64,000 nucleotides of DNA from Novosphingobium sp. PC22D. Its GTDB lineage: Bacteria; Pseudomonadota; Alphaproteobacteria; Sphingomonadales; Sphingomonadaceae. Location of the stretch: positions 226,632 to 290,631 of the forward strand of contig NZ_MWMO01000005.1 of NCBI RefSeq assembly GCF_002556635.1, read 5' to 3'. This document shows positions 16,906 through 25,722 of this stretch, in pieces. Under the pieces are notes generated by a model. That model was not told where the DNA came from. It was given only the letters and a program-made list of their open reading frames with translations, and made no database searches. The position numbers were made by a program, and so were the translations under genes. The stretch's first letter is position 1, and each line of letters opens with the position of its first letter.

Positions 16906-18177
16906 CTATCCCCGCCGGCGGAACGTTAGCGGCAGGCTCTCGATCGTGTGCGTCGCCAGCGTCGGCAGATAGGTGAGTTCGGAAGGGTCCACCGCAAGCC
17001 GGATATCCGCCAGCCGCCGGACGAACTCCTGCGCGGCGACCTTGATCTCCATGCGCGCGAGCGCGATCCCGACGCACTTGTGGATGCCCGAGCCGAACGT
17101 GAGGTTCGCCCCGAGGTTGCCGCGCTCGAAATCGAGGCCGCGCGGATTGGGGAACTTGGCCTCGTCGTCGTTGGCCGAGGCGTACATCACGCAGACCTGC
17201 GACATCGCCGGGATCAGCGTGCCGCCGATCTCGACGTCCTTCATCGCGGTGCGGAACAGGCCGTGGACGGGCGGCTCGAGCCGCAGCACCTCCTCGACGA
17301 AGCGCGCCATGAGGCGGTCGTTGTCGACATCGGGCAGCAGCCGTTCGGCGAGACCCTCCTGCGTCGCGAGCACGAGCAGGACGTTGGTGATCGCCGCGGC
17401 GGTCGTGTCGTTCCCCGCGATCAGGAAGGCGCGGATCGTCGCGATCTGCTCGGTGCGCGAGAGGCGCGGATTTTCGGCATCGGCGAGACTCGCCTCGACG
17501 ATGTCGGTGGTCATGTCCTCGCGCGGTTCCTTTTCGCGCGCCTCGATCTCGCCGATGATCGTGTTCTGCAGGTCGCACATCCATCTGGCGTTCTCGAGCA
17601 TGTCCTCGCGCGTCTGCATCCGGCCGATCTGGTCGAGCACCGCCTTGGTCCAGATCGCGATCCTTTCGGCCCCGATCTGCGAATAGTCGAAGCCGAGCTG
17701 CTCGCAGATGATGTGCGCGGTCATGGGCCCGGCGATGTCCTTCATCCCGTCGGCCCGGCCCCGGTCGGCGACACCTTCGATCAGATCGACGACGATCTGG
17801 CGGATGCGCGGTTCGAGGTCCTTCACCCGATGCGCGGTGAAGGCCTTCTCGGTGAGGCGGCGCAACCGCGTGTGCGCGGGCGGATCGAGCGCGAGATCGC
17901 GGATGAAGCCGCCGCCCTCTCGCTCCATGATGGCGGCGAATTCCTCGAGATGGCCGTTGGCGTAGCGGTCCTGATAGCCGTGCTCGAGCGAGAAGGTCTC
18001 GTCGTCCGTCAGCACCCGCACGCAATCGGCGTAGCGCGTGATCAGATAGAGATCGAGGCCGGGGTCGTAGTAGACCGGATCGCGCTCGCGAAGCGCGCGG
18101 TAGAAGGGAAAGGGATCGTTGCGGATCAGCGGATCGAGCCGCGTTTCGCCGCCTGCGAGTTCGAGCGTGTCGGTCAT
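16906..18177 (-). CDS. Cytochrome P450
   Basis: A 423-aa soluble bacterial P450 monooxygenase. Seen: the oxygen-activating I-helix A-G-N-D-T-T, the E-V-L-R (ExxR) pair, and the haem loop F-G-S-G-I-H-K-C-V-G with the proximal thiolate C368. No membrane anchor is present. It is the last gene of a minus-strand run SDR - amidohydrolase - P450, which points to hydroxylation of a small hydrophobic substrate in a catabolic or tailoring pathway. No ferredoxin or reductase gene is next to it, so electrons must come from elsewhere. The start at 18177 is preceded by GGAGA; an upstream in-frame ATG at 18192 overlaps that site. Confidence 0.92.
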   Translation of the reverse strand: MTDTLELAGGETRLDPLIRNDPFPFYRALRERDPVYYDPGLDLYLITRYADCVRVLTDDETFSLEHGYQDRYANGHLEEFAAIMEREGGGFIRDLALDPPAHTRLRRLTEKAFTAHRVKDLEPRIRQIVVDLIEGVADRGRADGMKDIAGPMTAHIICEQLGFDYSQIGAERIAIWTKAVLDQIGRMQTREDMLENARWMCDLQNTIIGEIEAREKEPREDMTTDIVEASLADAENPRLSRTEQIATIRAFLIAGNDTTAAAITNVLLVLATQEGLAERLLPDVDNDRLMARFVEEVLRLEPPVHGLFRTAMKDVEIGGTLIPAMSQVCVMYASANDDEAKFPNPRGLDFERGNLGANLTFGSGIHKCVGIALARMEIKVAAQEFVRRLADIRLAVDPSELTYLPTLATHTIESLPLTFRRRG

Positions 18178-18213
18178 GGCGTGAATCTCCATTTCGGATC
18201 TGGGGCGGCGCGC

Positions 18214-19371
18214 TCAGTCGAGCCGGTAGAGGCTGCGCGCGGTCTCCCCGAGGATCAGCTTCGCGTCGGCCTCGCCCACCGCGTCGAGCACTTCGCTCAC
18301 GGCATGGGCAGTGTAGCCGAAGGTGCCTTCGGAATGCGGATAATCCTGCGCCCACATCACCCGGTCGGCGCCGATCTCGTCGATCAGCTTGAGCCCGACC
18401 GCATCGGTCTGGAAGGTGGCGTACATGTGCTGCCGCCAGTACCAGGTGGGGCGGTGCTTCATCTCCCACGAGAACAGCTCGCGGTGCGCGCCGTAGGTCA
18501 CCTCGCAATCCTGCAAGGCGCCCGCCACCCAGTTGATCCCGCCCTCGGCGAAGGCGAAGCGCAAGCCGGGAAAGCGGTCGAGCACACCGCCGAAGATGAG
18601 CTGGCCGAAGGTGCGGCGAAACGGATCGGCCTGGACGATGAAGAAGGTGCCGAACCCGCCGCGCCCGCCCGAGGCGGGCACCTCGCCGATGTGAAAGTTG
18701 ACCGGCAATCCGGCCTCCTCGGCCGCGCCCCACAGCGCGTCCATCTGCGGGTCGGACCAGTCGATCGGATTGCCATCGCGGTCCTTGCCGGGGCTGTAGG
18801 GCAGCATGAAGCTCTTCAGCCCGAGGTCGACGATCTGGCGCACCGCGGTTTCGGCGCGCGCCGGGTCCCACCAGTTCGAGCAGATGCCCACGCCATGGAA
18901 GCGGCCCGGACTGCGCCGTCCCAGCTCCGCCATGTGCGCGTTGTAGGTGCGGTACATCAGCTCCTGCAGGTCCTGGTCGGGATAGCGGATGAAGCCCATC
19001 AGCGAGTTGGGATAGACGATCTCCTGCGCGATCCCCTCGGCATCGAGGTGGGTGTTGCGCACCTCGAGCCGAAAGCCCTCGTTGAGGTTCGAGCGCTCCA
19101 GCGCCCGGTCGACGTCGACCCCGGTGGGATAGGCCTGCATCGCGTCGGGAAAGCCCACGCGCCAGTACTTGTCGAACCAGACGCGCGGCGCCTGCGCCTT
19201 CATCGGCTCGGGGAAAGCCTCGTAGAAGATGTCCTCGGTCAGCTCGATGTGGTTGTCGGCCGAGACCAGTTCGCAGCCAACCGGCAGCACCGCGTCGGTC
19301 GGCTGCGCCTGGCGATCGACGATCATGCCCGCGTCCGACGCCGAGGGACTGCCGATCAGGGTATCGCTCAT
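18214..19371 (-). CDS. Amidohydrolase-family (amidohydrolase_2) metal-dependent hydrolase or decarboxylase
   Basis: A 385-aa TIM-barrel protein of the amidohydrolase_2 type (the group of ACMSD and gamma-resorcylate decarboxylase). Seen: S-A-D-N-H-I-E near 38-44, where most members have D-x-H-x-H; a mid-protein F-H-I-G segment; and W-A-Q-D-Y-P-H-S-E-G near the end carrying the conserved metal-ligand Asp. The first metal-binding motif thus has Asn for one His, as in a subgroup often found next to P450 or SDR genes. Probable role: hydrolysis or decarboxylation within the local catabolic cluster. It has a GGGAGAG site before its ATG and lies 16 bp after the SDR gene. Confidence 0.82.
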   Translation of the reverse strand: MSDTLIGSPSASDAGMIVDRQAQPTDAVLPVGCELVSADNHIELTEDIFYEAFPEPMKAQAPRVWFDKYWRVGFPDAMQAYPTGVDVDRALERSNLNEGFRLEVRNTHLDAEGIAQEIVYPNSLMGFIRYPDQDLQELMYRTYNAHMAELGRRSPGRFHGVGICSNWWDPARAETAVRQIVDLGLKSFMLPYSPGKDRDGNPIDWSDPQMDALWGAAEEAGLPVNFHIGEVPASGGRGGFGTFFIVQADPFRRTFGQLIFGGVLDRFPGLRFAFAEGGINWVAGALQDCEVTYGAHRELFSWEMKHRPTWYWRQHMYATFQTDAVGLKLIDEIGADRVMWAQDYPHSEGTFGYTAHAVSEVLDAVGEADAKLILGETARSLYRLD

Positions 19372-19387
19372 CTGGTCTCTCCCGTGC

Positions 19388-20146
19388 CTATTGCGCGGTC
19401 CAGGCGCCGTCGACGCCGATCGCCTGTCCGTGAACGTAGCTGGCGCCTTCGCCGCACAGCCACAGCACCGCCTGGCCGATTTCCTCGGGCTGGCCGATGC
19501 GGCCGAGCGGGCTGCCCGCGACCAGTTGCTCGATCGCCGCCTTCATCCCCTCGGCCTGGGTCATCGGCGTGTCGATCATTCCCGGGCACACCGCGTTGAT
19601 GCGAATGCCCTGCTTGCCGTATTCGAGCGCCGAGGCCTTGGTCAGACCCGTGACGCCATGCTTCGAGGCGGTGTAGGCCGCGCAATAGGCGGCGCCGCGC
19701 AGACCGGCGGTCGAGCTGCAATTGACGATCGCGCCGCCGCCGCCCTTCAGCATCGCCGCGATCTCGAAGCGCATGCAGTGCCACAGGCCGGTGAGGTTGA
19801 TCGCCATGATCCGGTTCCAGTTGTCAACCGAGCATTCGGCGGTGAGCTTACCCGGCTCGCCATCGGTTCCCGCCGCGTTGAAGGCAGCGTCGAGCCGGCC
19901 GTAGGTCGAGACCGCGCTTGCCACGGCGGCCTCGACTTGCGCGGCATCGGCGACGTCGCAGGCCGCAGGCGTCGCCTCGCCGCCCGCCTCGCGGATCATG
20001 GCCTCGGTCTCGCGCGCGCTCTCGGCGTTGAAGTCCACCAGCACGACCGCATAGCCCGCCTGCGCGAAGAGCCGCGAGGTCGCCCTGCCGATGCCCGAGC
20101 CCGCGCCCGTCACCAGTGCGACCTTGCCGCTGCCCTGTCCGCTCAT
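19388..20146 (-). CDS. Short-chain dehydrogenase/reductase (SDR)
   Basis: A 252-aa classical SDR. It has the NAD(P)-binding T13-G-A-G-S-G-I-G20 loop, N-A-A-G (90-93), the catalytic N117, S144/S145, and Y158-x3-K162 (Y-T-A-S-K). D38 at the end of the second strand (V-L-V-D-F-N) favours NAD over NADP. The C-terminal C-P-G-M-I-D-T-P-M segment is typical. It is the first gene of the SDR - amidohydrolase - P450 operon and starts 97 bp from a perfect palindrome in the divergent promoter. Substrate is unknown. The ATG at 20146 follows GGGAGAG and excludes an upstream open frame. Confidence 0.92.
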   Translation of the reverse strand: MSGQGSGKVALVTGAGSGIGRATSRLFAQAGYAVVLVDFNAESARETEAMIREAGGEATPAACDVADAAQVEAAVASAVSTYGRLDAAFNAAGTDGEPGKLTAECSVDNWNRIMAINLTGLWHCMRFEIAAMLKGGGGAIVNCSSTAGLRGAAYCAAYTASKHGVTGLTKASALEYGKQGIRINAVCPGMIDTPMTQAEGMKAAIEQLVAGSPLGRIGQPEEIGQAVLWLCGEGASYVHGQAIGVDGAWTAQ

Positions 20147-20242
20147 TTCCGTTCTCTCCCGTTTGACTCTCGCCGGTGAGGTGGCACGAACCCGGGGCGG
20201 CATCCAGACACCGACTCCCGCGCATCGGCCCCGCGGCCGGAT

Positions 20243-20277
20243 TTGGCTGGAACGATGGCCTGCATCGTTCCAGCCAA
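20243..20277. promoter_or_regulatory. Perfect 15-bp palindromic operator in divergent promoter
   Basis: TTGGCTGGAACGATG (20243-20257) and CATCGTTCCAGCCAA (20263-20277) are exact reverse complements separated by five bases. They lie about midway between the divergent SDR operon and the AMP-ligase gene. The length and symmetry fit a TetR-type dimer operator; the local TetR-family gene at 21940 is the obvious candidate binder. I found no second copy in the window. Confidence 0.75.
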
Positions 20278-20319
20278 TCGCGGTGGCCATGCCCGCCCAT
20301 CCGGGCCATCAAGCGAGGC

Positions 20320-21936
20320 ATGAGCGAGACCGAACCGCCCTCCACCGTCCCGGCGCTGCTCGCCGGCCACTTCGCCGCGCGCGCCGAACGCGATGCCGTG
20401 GCGATGGTGGGCGAGACGATCACCTACGCCGAACTCGACGCGCGCACGTCCGAAATGGCGCGCGCGCTGCTGGCGGCGGGCGCGGGCAAGGGCGCGCGGA
20501 TCGCGCTGCTCGCGCCCGACGGAATCTTCTGGGTGACGGCCTTCCTCGCGGCGCTACGGATGGGCGCGCTGATCACCGTGGTCAGCACCTTGTGCACGCC
20601 GCGCGAGCTGGCGCACATCCTGCGCAACAGCGACGTGCAGTACCTGCTCGCCGCACGCCGCTTTCTCAGTCACGACTACGGCGAAAAGCTCCAGACCGCC
20701 TTTCCCGAGCTTGCCGGGCAGGCCCCCGGCGCGATCCGGCTCGAAGGAGCGCCGTTCCTGCGCGATGTCTGGATGGACGATGTCGAGGGCCTGAGCTGGG
20801 CAGCGCCGCGCGAAGACCTGCTTGCGCTCGGCGAGGCACCGGGCGCGCCCGGCCCGGCTATCCTCGCCGCGATCGAGGCCGAGGTCACTCCTGCCGACGA
20901 CGCGGTGATCGTCTACACCTCGGGCAGCACCTCGATGCCCAAGGCGGTGGTCCACTCGCAATGGACGCTCGCGCGGCATCCGCGCGAACTGGCGAAGCTG
21001 TTCGTGCTGAAACCGGACGACCGGATGATGCCGATGCTGCCTGCCTTCTGGCTGGGCGGCATGGCGATGCTGATGCAGGTAATGAGCAAGGGCGCGACGC
21101 TGGTCTATCCCGCCTCGCCCGATCACGCCGACCTGCTCGCGGCAATCGAGACGCTGGACGTCAACCGTGTCAACGGCTGGGGCGACGGGCTCGCCCGCCT
21201 TCGTGAAGCGGCCGCGGCCAAGGGCATCGACGTCGATGCGATCATGGGGCTTGGCCCGTTCCGCGACGAGGCCGGCGACCTGATCCCGCCGCAGTTGTCC
21301 TCGAACCTGCTCGGCATGAGCGAGACCTTCGCTCCGCACAGCGGCGTGCCGATCAACGTGCGCCTGCCCGAGGACAAACCCGGCGCCTCGGGTCCGCCGG
21401 TCAACCGGTTCGAGCGGCGGATCGTCGATCCCGACACCGGCACGGTGCTCGGCGCGAACGAGGTCGGCGAGCTGCACCTGCGCGGCGGCGGGCTGATGAG
21501 CGGCTTCTACAAGAAGCGCCCCTGCGACGTCTTCACCCCGGACGGTTTCTACCCGACCGGCGACTTGTGCAGGATCGACGAGGACGACTACCTCACCTTC
21601 GTCGCGCGCCGCAACGACATGATCAAGACCCGCGCCGCCAACGTCTCGCGGCTGGAAGTCGAGGCGGCGCTGGCGCGGCTGCCCGGCGTGGCCATGGCGG
21701 TGGTGACCGGATTGCCCCACGCGGAATACGGCGAGATGGTCGCGGCGGCGGTCGTGCCGGCCGCGGGCGCCGAGCCTGACGAGGCCGGGCTGCGCGCGGC
21801 GCTCAAGGACGAGATTTCGAGCTACAAGATCCCGCGCCGGATCGTCTTTGTGGAGGAAGCGGCGATCCCGCGCACCGCGACCGGCAAGCTGCGGCTCCAC
21901 GAACTCGGCGAGATGATCGCGGCCAAGCTCGGCTGA
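20320..21936 (+). CDS. AMP-forming acyl-CoA synthetase / ligase
   Basis: A 538-aa ANL-superfamily enzyme that activates a carboxylic acid as an acyl-adenylate and usually transfers it to CoA. Seen: the P-loop-like V-Y-T-S-G-S-T-S-M-P-K near residue 200, Y-P-T-G-D-L in the C-terminal hinge region, R-R-N-D-M-I-K, and the terminal P-R-T-A-T-G-K with the catalytic Lys. It is divergent from the SDR - amidohydrolase - P450 operon, with a shared palindrome, so the acid made or consumed by that pathway is the likely substrate. It does not resemble a long-chain FadD specifically. It ends three bases from the convergent TetR gene. Confidence 0.88.
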   Translation: MSETEPPSTVPALLAGHFAARAERDAVAMVGETITYAELDARTSEMARALLAAGAGKGARIALLAPDGIFWVTAFLAALRMGALITVVSTLCTPRELAHILRNSDVQYLLAARRFLSHDYGEKLQTAFPELAGQAPGAIRLEGAPFLRDVWMDDVEGLSWAAPREDLLALGEAPGAPGPAILAAIEAEVTPADDAVIVYTSGSTSMPKAVVHSQWTLARHPRELAKLFVLKPDDRMMPMLPAFWLGGMAMLMQVMSKGATLVYPASPDHADLLAAIETLDVNRVNGWGDGLARLREAAAAKGIDVDAIMGLGPFRDEAGDLIPPQLSSNLLGMSETFAPHSGVPINVRLPEDKPGASGPPVNRFERRIVDPDTGTVLGANEVGELHLRGGGLMSGFYKKRPCDVFTPDGFYPTGDLCRIDEDDYLTFVARRNDMIKTRAANVSRLEVEAALARLPGVAMAVVTGLPHAEYGEMVAAAVVPAAGAEPDEAGLRAALKDEISSYKIPRRIVFVEEAAIPRTATGKLRLHELGEMIAAKLG

Positions 21937-21939
21937 CGC

Positions 21940-22674
21940 TCAGACGTTGGCTTCGTGGCGGTGCAGAACCTCGCGGATCTGCGAATTGGGCGTCAGCGCC
22001 GATGCGAGCAAATGCGAATAGCCCGAGTAGAGCCGGCGACGGAGCTGCTCAAGCGGGAACGGCCGGTCCGACCACTCGACGCACAGCCCGCTGGCGAGCA
22101 GGACGAGTTGCTCGGCAAGGTCGCGCACGTTGATCTCCGGGCGGATCGCGCCCGAGCGCTGCTGCTGCTGGAGCAGCTTGTGCATGCCCTTCAGCTCGCG
22201 GTCGCGGAAGTCGTAGAAGATCGCGCGCGAGCGCGAGAAGAAGATCTGGCTGACCTGCCTGCAGAACTCCGGCGAGGCCTCGACCGACTGCAGCCAGCGG
22301 TCGATGATCTCGATCACCGCGTGGCTGTCGTCCGCGCGCGGACTGGCGGTGCGGCCTACGTAGCGCGTGTACTCGCTGATGGCCTGCACGATCGCCTCGT
22401 CACGCGGGCCGACCAGGTTGTAGATCGTCTGCACCGCATGGCCCGAAGCCTCGGCGATGCGGCGCACGGTCACGGCCTCGAACCCGTTCTCGACCAGCAG
22501 GCGGCGGATCGTCGCGAGAATCTGCGCGCGCCGCAAACGCTGGTTGCGCCGCGTGACTGCCGCCACGCCGCCGGGGAAATGCAGGATCGGCAGGGCGGGA
22601 TCGTACAGCACCGATGGCCCGCGCGGCGCGAAGCCGGCAGGGCTCTGGACGATCTGGTATTCTTGCTGGCTCAA
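21940..22674 (-). CDS. TetR/AcrR-family transcriptional regulator
   Basis: A 244-aa regulator. After an unusual 45-residue N-terminal extension comes the TetR HTH (about 48-95: R-A-Q-I-L-A-T-I-R-R-L-L-V-E-N-G-F-E-A-V-T-V-R-R-I, given here in part), then an all-helical ligand domain. The start codon appears to be TTG at 22674, with GGGAGAAGG just upstream; no ATG is available before the HTH. It is convergent with the AMP-ligase gene and is the best candidate to bind the palindrome at 20243. The ligand is unknown, perhaps an acyl-CoA of the local pathway. Confidence 0.82.
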   Translation of the reverse strand: MSQQEYQIVQSPAGFAPRGPSVLYDPALPILHFPGGVAAVTRRNQRLRRAQILATIRRLLVENGFEAVTVRRIAEASGHAVQTIYNLVGPRDEAIVQAISEYTRYVGRTASPRADDSHAVIEIIDRWLQSVEASPEFCRQVSQIFFSRSRAIFYDFRDRELKGMHKLLQQQQRSGAIRPEINVRDLAEQLVLLASGLCVEWSDRPFPLEQLRRRLYSGYSHLLASALTPNSQIREVLHRHEANV

Positions 22675-22685
22675 TAGCCTTCTCC

Positions 22686-22771
22686 CAATGGAGCAAGACT
22701 AGCATCGGCCCCAGGCAGCGCAAATCCGCCAGGGGGCCACGCAAACTTGACGCGGGGCGCAATGGAGCAAG
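22686..22771. repeat. 12-bp direct repeat upstream of the TetR gene
   Basis: CAATGGAGCAAG occurs at 22686-22697 and again at 22760-22771, 74 bp apart, in the 207-bp gap upstream of the TetR gene. The first copy overlaps its ribosome-binding site region on the minus strand. It could be a regulator site or a leftover duplication. The rest of the gap shows no gene. Confidence 0.5.
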
Positions 22772-22881
22772 GCGCAGAAGGCGACCATCGCCCCGCCCCC
22801 GCCGCCCTGCAGCATATCGGCTCGCCACGGGGCTCGCCTTTCGGAGCCATAACCGCGGGGCGCGCGCCTGGCCGCCGGGCG

Positions 22882-23688
22882 CTAGCAGCCCACTTGTGCC
22901 AGTTCCGCCTCGATGCCCGGGCGATAGCCTTCTCCGAACAGGCGGTAATGCACCAGCAGCGGGAAGAGGCGATAGATCGGCAAGCGCCCTTCCCAGCCTT
23001 GCTCGAGCTCGAGCGCGTGGAAGAAACGCTCGGGCGGGCGATCGAACAGCGTGAGCATGGCGACATCGACCTCGCGGTGGCCCCGGCAGCAGGCCGGATC
23101 GATCAGCGCGGTGATCTCGCTGCCCTCGCTCAGCACGTTGCCGCCCCACAAGTCGCCATGGAGGAAATCGGGGCCGGGCCGGTCGGGCAGGTGATCGCCG
23201 AGCCGCGCGATCAGCGCCTCGATGCGGCCCGCGAGATTATCCGGCAGATGCGGCAGATGACAGCCCAGCCGGTTCCCGCCCCAGAAGCGCGTCCAGCTTT
23301 CGCTCGGGGAATTGGGCAGCGTGACCGAGCCGAACGCATAATCGGCATCCCAGCCATAGTCGCCGGAGGTCTGGTGCGACCACTGCCGCGTGAGGATCTC
23401 CGCCAGCGAATCCCAGGCCACGCCGATTCCGCTGCGGCCGCGGCAATGGCCCATGACCATCAGCCCGTCGGCGCAGGCGACAACCGGGGGCGCCGGTGTG
23501 CCTGCCGCGGCGATCGCCCGCAGCATTTCGGCTTCGACATCGACCAGGGGGCCGAGTTTGGCGACCACACGATCGCCCCGCTCCAGCAGAATCGCGAAAA
23601 CTTCGGAGATGTCTCCGCCGCCAAGGCCCTCTACCGAGCGAACAGGTTGGCCGAGAAGCTCCTCGACTCGCTGCGCCAGTTTTCTCAT
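22882..23688 (-). CDS. Fructosamine kinase family protein
   Basis: A 268-aa protein of the fructosamine-3-kinase family, an aminoglycoside-phosphotransferase-like fold. Seen: the nucleotide loop G-G-G-D-I-S near 24-29, the catalytic loop L-H-G-D-L-W-G-G-N and the Mg-binding I-D-P-A (family I-D-P-A-x-x-x-G-H). Such kinases phosphorylate ketosamine-modified protein side chains, aiding deglycation; bacterial substrates are mostly untested. The start is the ATG at 23688 before M-R-K-L-A-Q, facing the MATE gene across a 50-bp gap. No clear ribosome-binding site is seen. Confidence 0.85.
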   Translation of the reverse strand: MRKLAQRVEELLGQPVRSVEGLGGGDISEVFAILLERGDRVVAKLGPLVDVEAEMLRAIAAAGTPAPPVVACADGLMVMGHCRGRSGIGVAWDSLAEILTRQWSHQTSGDYGWDADYAFGSVTLPNSPSESWTRFWGGNRLGCHLPHLPDNLAGRIEALIARLGDHLPDRPGPDFLHGDLWGGNVLSEGSEITALIDPACCRGHREVDVAMLTLFDRPPERFFHALELEQGWEGRLPIYRLFPLLVHYRLFGEGYRPGIEAELAQVGC

Positions 23689-23737
23689 TACGCGAACTGG
23701 ATTGACTGTGCGGCATTGCGCTGCAACCGCGAAAATC

Positions 23738-25081
23738 GTGACCGGACTTGCACATGACGCAAGGCAGGAGCGCGCGACCCGGCTGGTCTGGTCGATCGCG
23801 CTGCCCGCCATTCTCACCAATGTCGCGACCGCACTGTTCGGACTCGCCGACATGTGGGCGATCGGGCGCATCGGCGATCCCAGCGCACAGGGCGCGGTCG
23901 AACTCGGCGCGAAATTCATGCTCGGCCTGCTCAACGTCTTCAACTTCCTGCGCACCGGCACCGTCGCGCTGACCGCGCAGGCGGCGGGGCGCGCCGAGCC
24001 CGGCGAGCAGGCCGAGACCCTGGCGCGCGCCTTCGGCGCGAGCCTCGCCATCGCCACCCTCTTGCTGATCGCGATGCCGCTCGCCCTGCCCTTCGGGCTC
24101 GACGTGCTCCGGGCCGAAGGCGCGGTGCGCACGCAGGCTTGGGACTATGTCGCGATCCGCTACTGGGGCGCGCCCTTGTGGCTGGCGAACTGCGTCCTCG
24201 TCGGCTGGCTGATCGGTCGGCGACAAGTGCGCGCGGTGCTCGTGGTCGAAATCGCGGCGAACGCGGTTCACATCGCGCTCGACCTGCTCCTCGTGCTCGC
24301 GCTCGACTGGGGGGTGAAGGGCGTCGCCGGAGCGACGGTGATGTCCGAAGGCCTCAAGCTCGCGCTGCTCGCCGCGATCGTCCTGCGCCGGCCCGAAGCG
24401 CGCGAGGCGGGCGCGGCCTTCATGCAGCGCGCGACCTGGCACGCCACGCCGCTCAAGGCGCTGTTCGCCATGAACCGCGACCTGTTCGCGCGCACGCTGC
24501 TGCTGACCGGCGCGATGATGATCTTCGCGCGCAGCGGCGCGCAGCAAGGCCCGGTGATCCTCGCCGCGAACGGCATCCTGTTCCAGATCTTCATGCTCTC
24601 GACCCTGATCCTCGACGGGTTCGAGAACGCCAGCCAGGTGCTGTGCGGCGAAGCGATCGGCGCGCGCGACCGCCGCCGCTTCCTCGCGATGGTGCGCACG
24701 ACACTGACCTGGGGCGCGGTGCTCGGCGCGGCGCTGGCGCTGAGCTATTGGATGGTCGGCGCGCGGTTCGCGGCGAGCTTCAGCACCGATGCCGACGTCC
24801 AGCGCGCCGCCGCGCGCTACATGCCCTGGGTCGCGATGCTGCCGCTGGCGGGCTTTGCCTCGTTCGTGCTCGACGGCGTCTTCGTGGGCGCGGGATGGAC
24901 CCGCGCGATGCTCGCGACGATGGCCGCCGCGATCGCGGTCTATCTCGCGCTGCTGTTCCTCGACACCGGGCTCGGCAACGACGGGCTGTGGCTCGCCTTC
25001 ACCGCGTTCTTCCTCGCCCGCGCGGGGGGTCAGGCGCTGGTCATGCCCCGGCTCGTGCGCCGCGCTTTCAGCGCTTCGTGA
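23738..25081 (+). CDS. MATE-family efflux transporter
   Basis: A protein of about 447 aa with twelve predicted transmembrane helices in two homologous halves. It starts with R-L-V-W-S-I-A-L-P-A-I-L-T-N and has the MATE/DinF-like A-L-F-G-L-A-D-M-W-A-I-G motif in helix 1-2. It belongs to the DinF branch, which exports drugs or metabolites using Na+ or H+ gradients. No ATG fits in frame before the conserved region; GTG at 23738 is chosen, with GTG at 23708 as an alternative. Its 3' end overlaps the convergent DUF938 gene by 14 bp. Confidence 0.85.
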   Translation: MTGLAHDARQERATRLVWSIALPAILTNVATALFGLADMWAIGRIGDPSAQGAVELGAKFMLGLLNVFNFLRTGTVALTAQAAGRAEPGEQAETLARAFGASLAIATLLLIAMPLALPFGLDVLRAEGAVRTQAWDYVAIRYWGAPLWLANCVLVGWLIGRRQVRAVLVVEIAANAVHIALDLLLVLALDWGVKGVAGATVMSEGLKLALLAAIVLRRPEAREAGAAFMQRATWHATPLKALFAMNRDLFARTLLLTGAMMIFARSGAQQGPVILAANGILFQIFMLSTLILDGFENASQVLCGEAIGARDRRRFLAMVRTTLTWGAVLGAALALSYWMVGARFAASFSTDADVQRAAARYMPWVAMLPLAGFASFVLDGVFVGAGWTRAMLATMAAAIAVYLALLFLDTGLGNDGLWLAFTAFFLARAGGQALVMPRLVRRAFSAS

Positions 25082-25682
25082 ACAGCAGCATGCAGTTGTT
25101 CGCGGGCATGTCGACCAGTCGATCGAAGGCGAGGCCCTGCGTCCGCGCGGACTCGACGACGGCATCGACCTCGCGCAGGCCCCAGCGCGGATCGCGGCGC
25201 CTGAGGTCCTCGTCGAAAGCCGCGTTGCTCGGTTCGAGCAGGCGATCGCCGCGGCGATAGGGGCCATAGAGCGCCAGCGGCCCGCCCTGCGGCAGAACCG
25301 CTCCAGCGCCGCGCATCAGGCCGAGCGTCGCCTCCCAGGGGCTGATGTGGATCATGTTGATGCAGACCACGGCGTCGGCGCGCGGCACCGGCCATGGCGG
25401 CGCGGCGGCATCGAGTTCGAGCGGGCCGAGCAGGTTGCCCAGCGCGGCATCCTCCCGCCAGGCCGCGATCGAGGCGAGCGCGTCGGGCGAAGGATCGCTC
25501 GGCTGCCATTCGAGCCCGGGAAATGCGCGCGCGAAATGCAGCGCGTGCTCGCCGGTGCCGCTCGCGATCTCGAGCACCAGTCCGCTCGCGGGCAGCACCT
25601 CGCGCAGCACCGCCGCGATCGGCTCGCGGTTGCGCTCGGTAGCCGGCGCGTGGCGGCGGGCATCCTCGGGCTTGTCGGTCAT
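25068..25682 (-). CDS. DUF938 SAM-dependent methyltransferase-like protein
   Basis: A 204-aa class I methyltransferase fold. Seen: L-E-I-A-S-G-T-G-E-H (the SAM-binding glycine loop) near 36-46, W-Q-P-S-D-P after strand 2, and C-I-N-M-I-H-I-S-P-W, which is characteristic of the DUF938 family. The substrate is unknown. It is convergent with the MATE gene (14-bp overlap) and 40 bp from the end of the chemotaxis operon, with no sign of a functional link. Confidence 0.85.
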   Translation of the reverse strand: MTDKPEDARRHAPATERNREPIAAVLREVLPASGLVLEIASGTGEHALHFARAFPGLEWQPSDPSPDALASIAAWREDAALGNLLGPLELDAAAPPWPVPRADAVVCINMIHISPWEATLGLMRGAGAVLPQGGPLALYGPYRRGDRLLEPSNAAFDEDLRRRDPRWGLREVDAVVESARTQGLAFDRLVDMPANNCMLLFTKR

Positions 25683-25722
25683 GACGCGGGCCTAGCGCGC
25701 GCGCCGCCGGGTGGCAAAGGCT

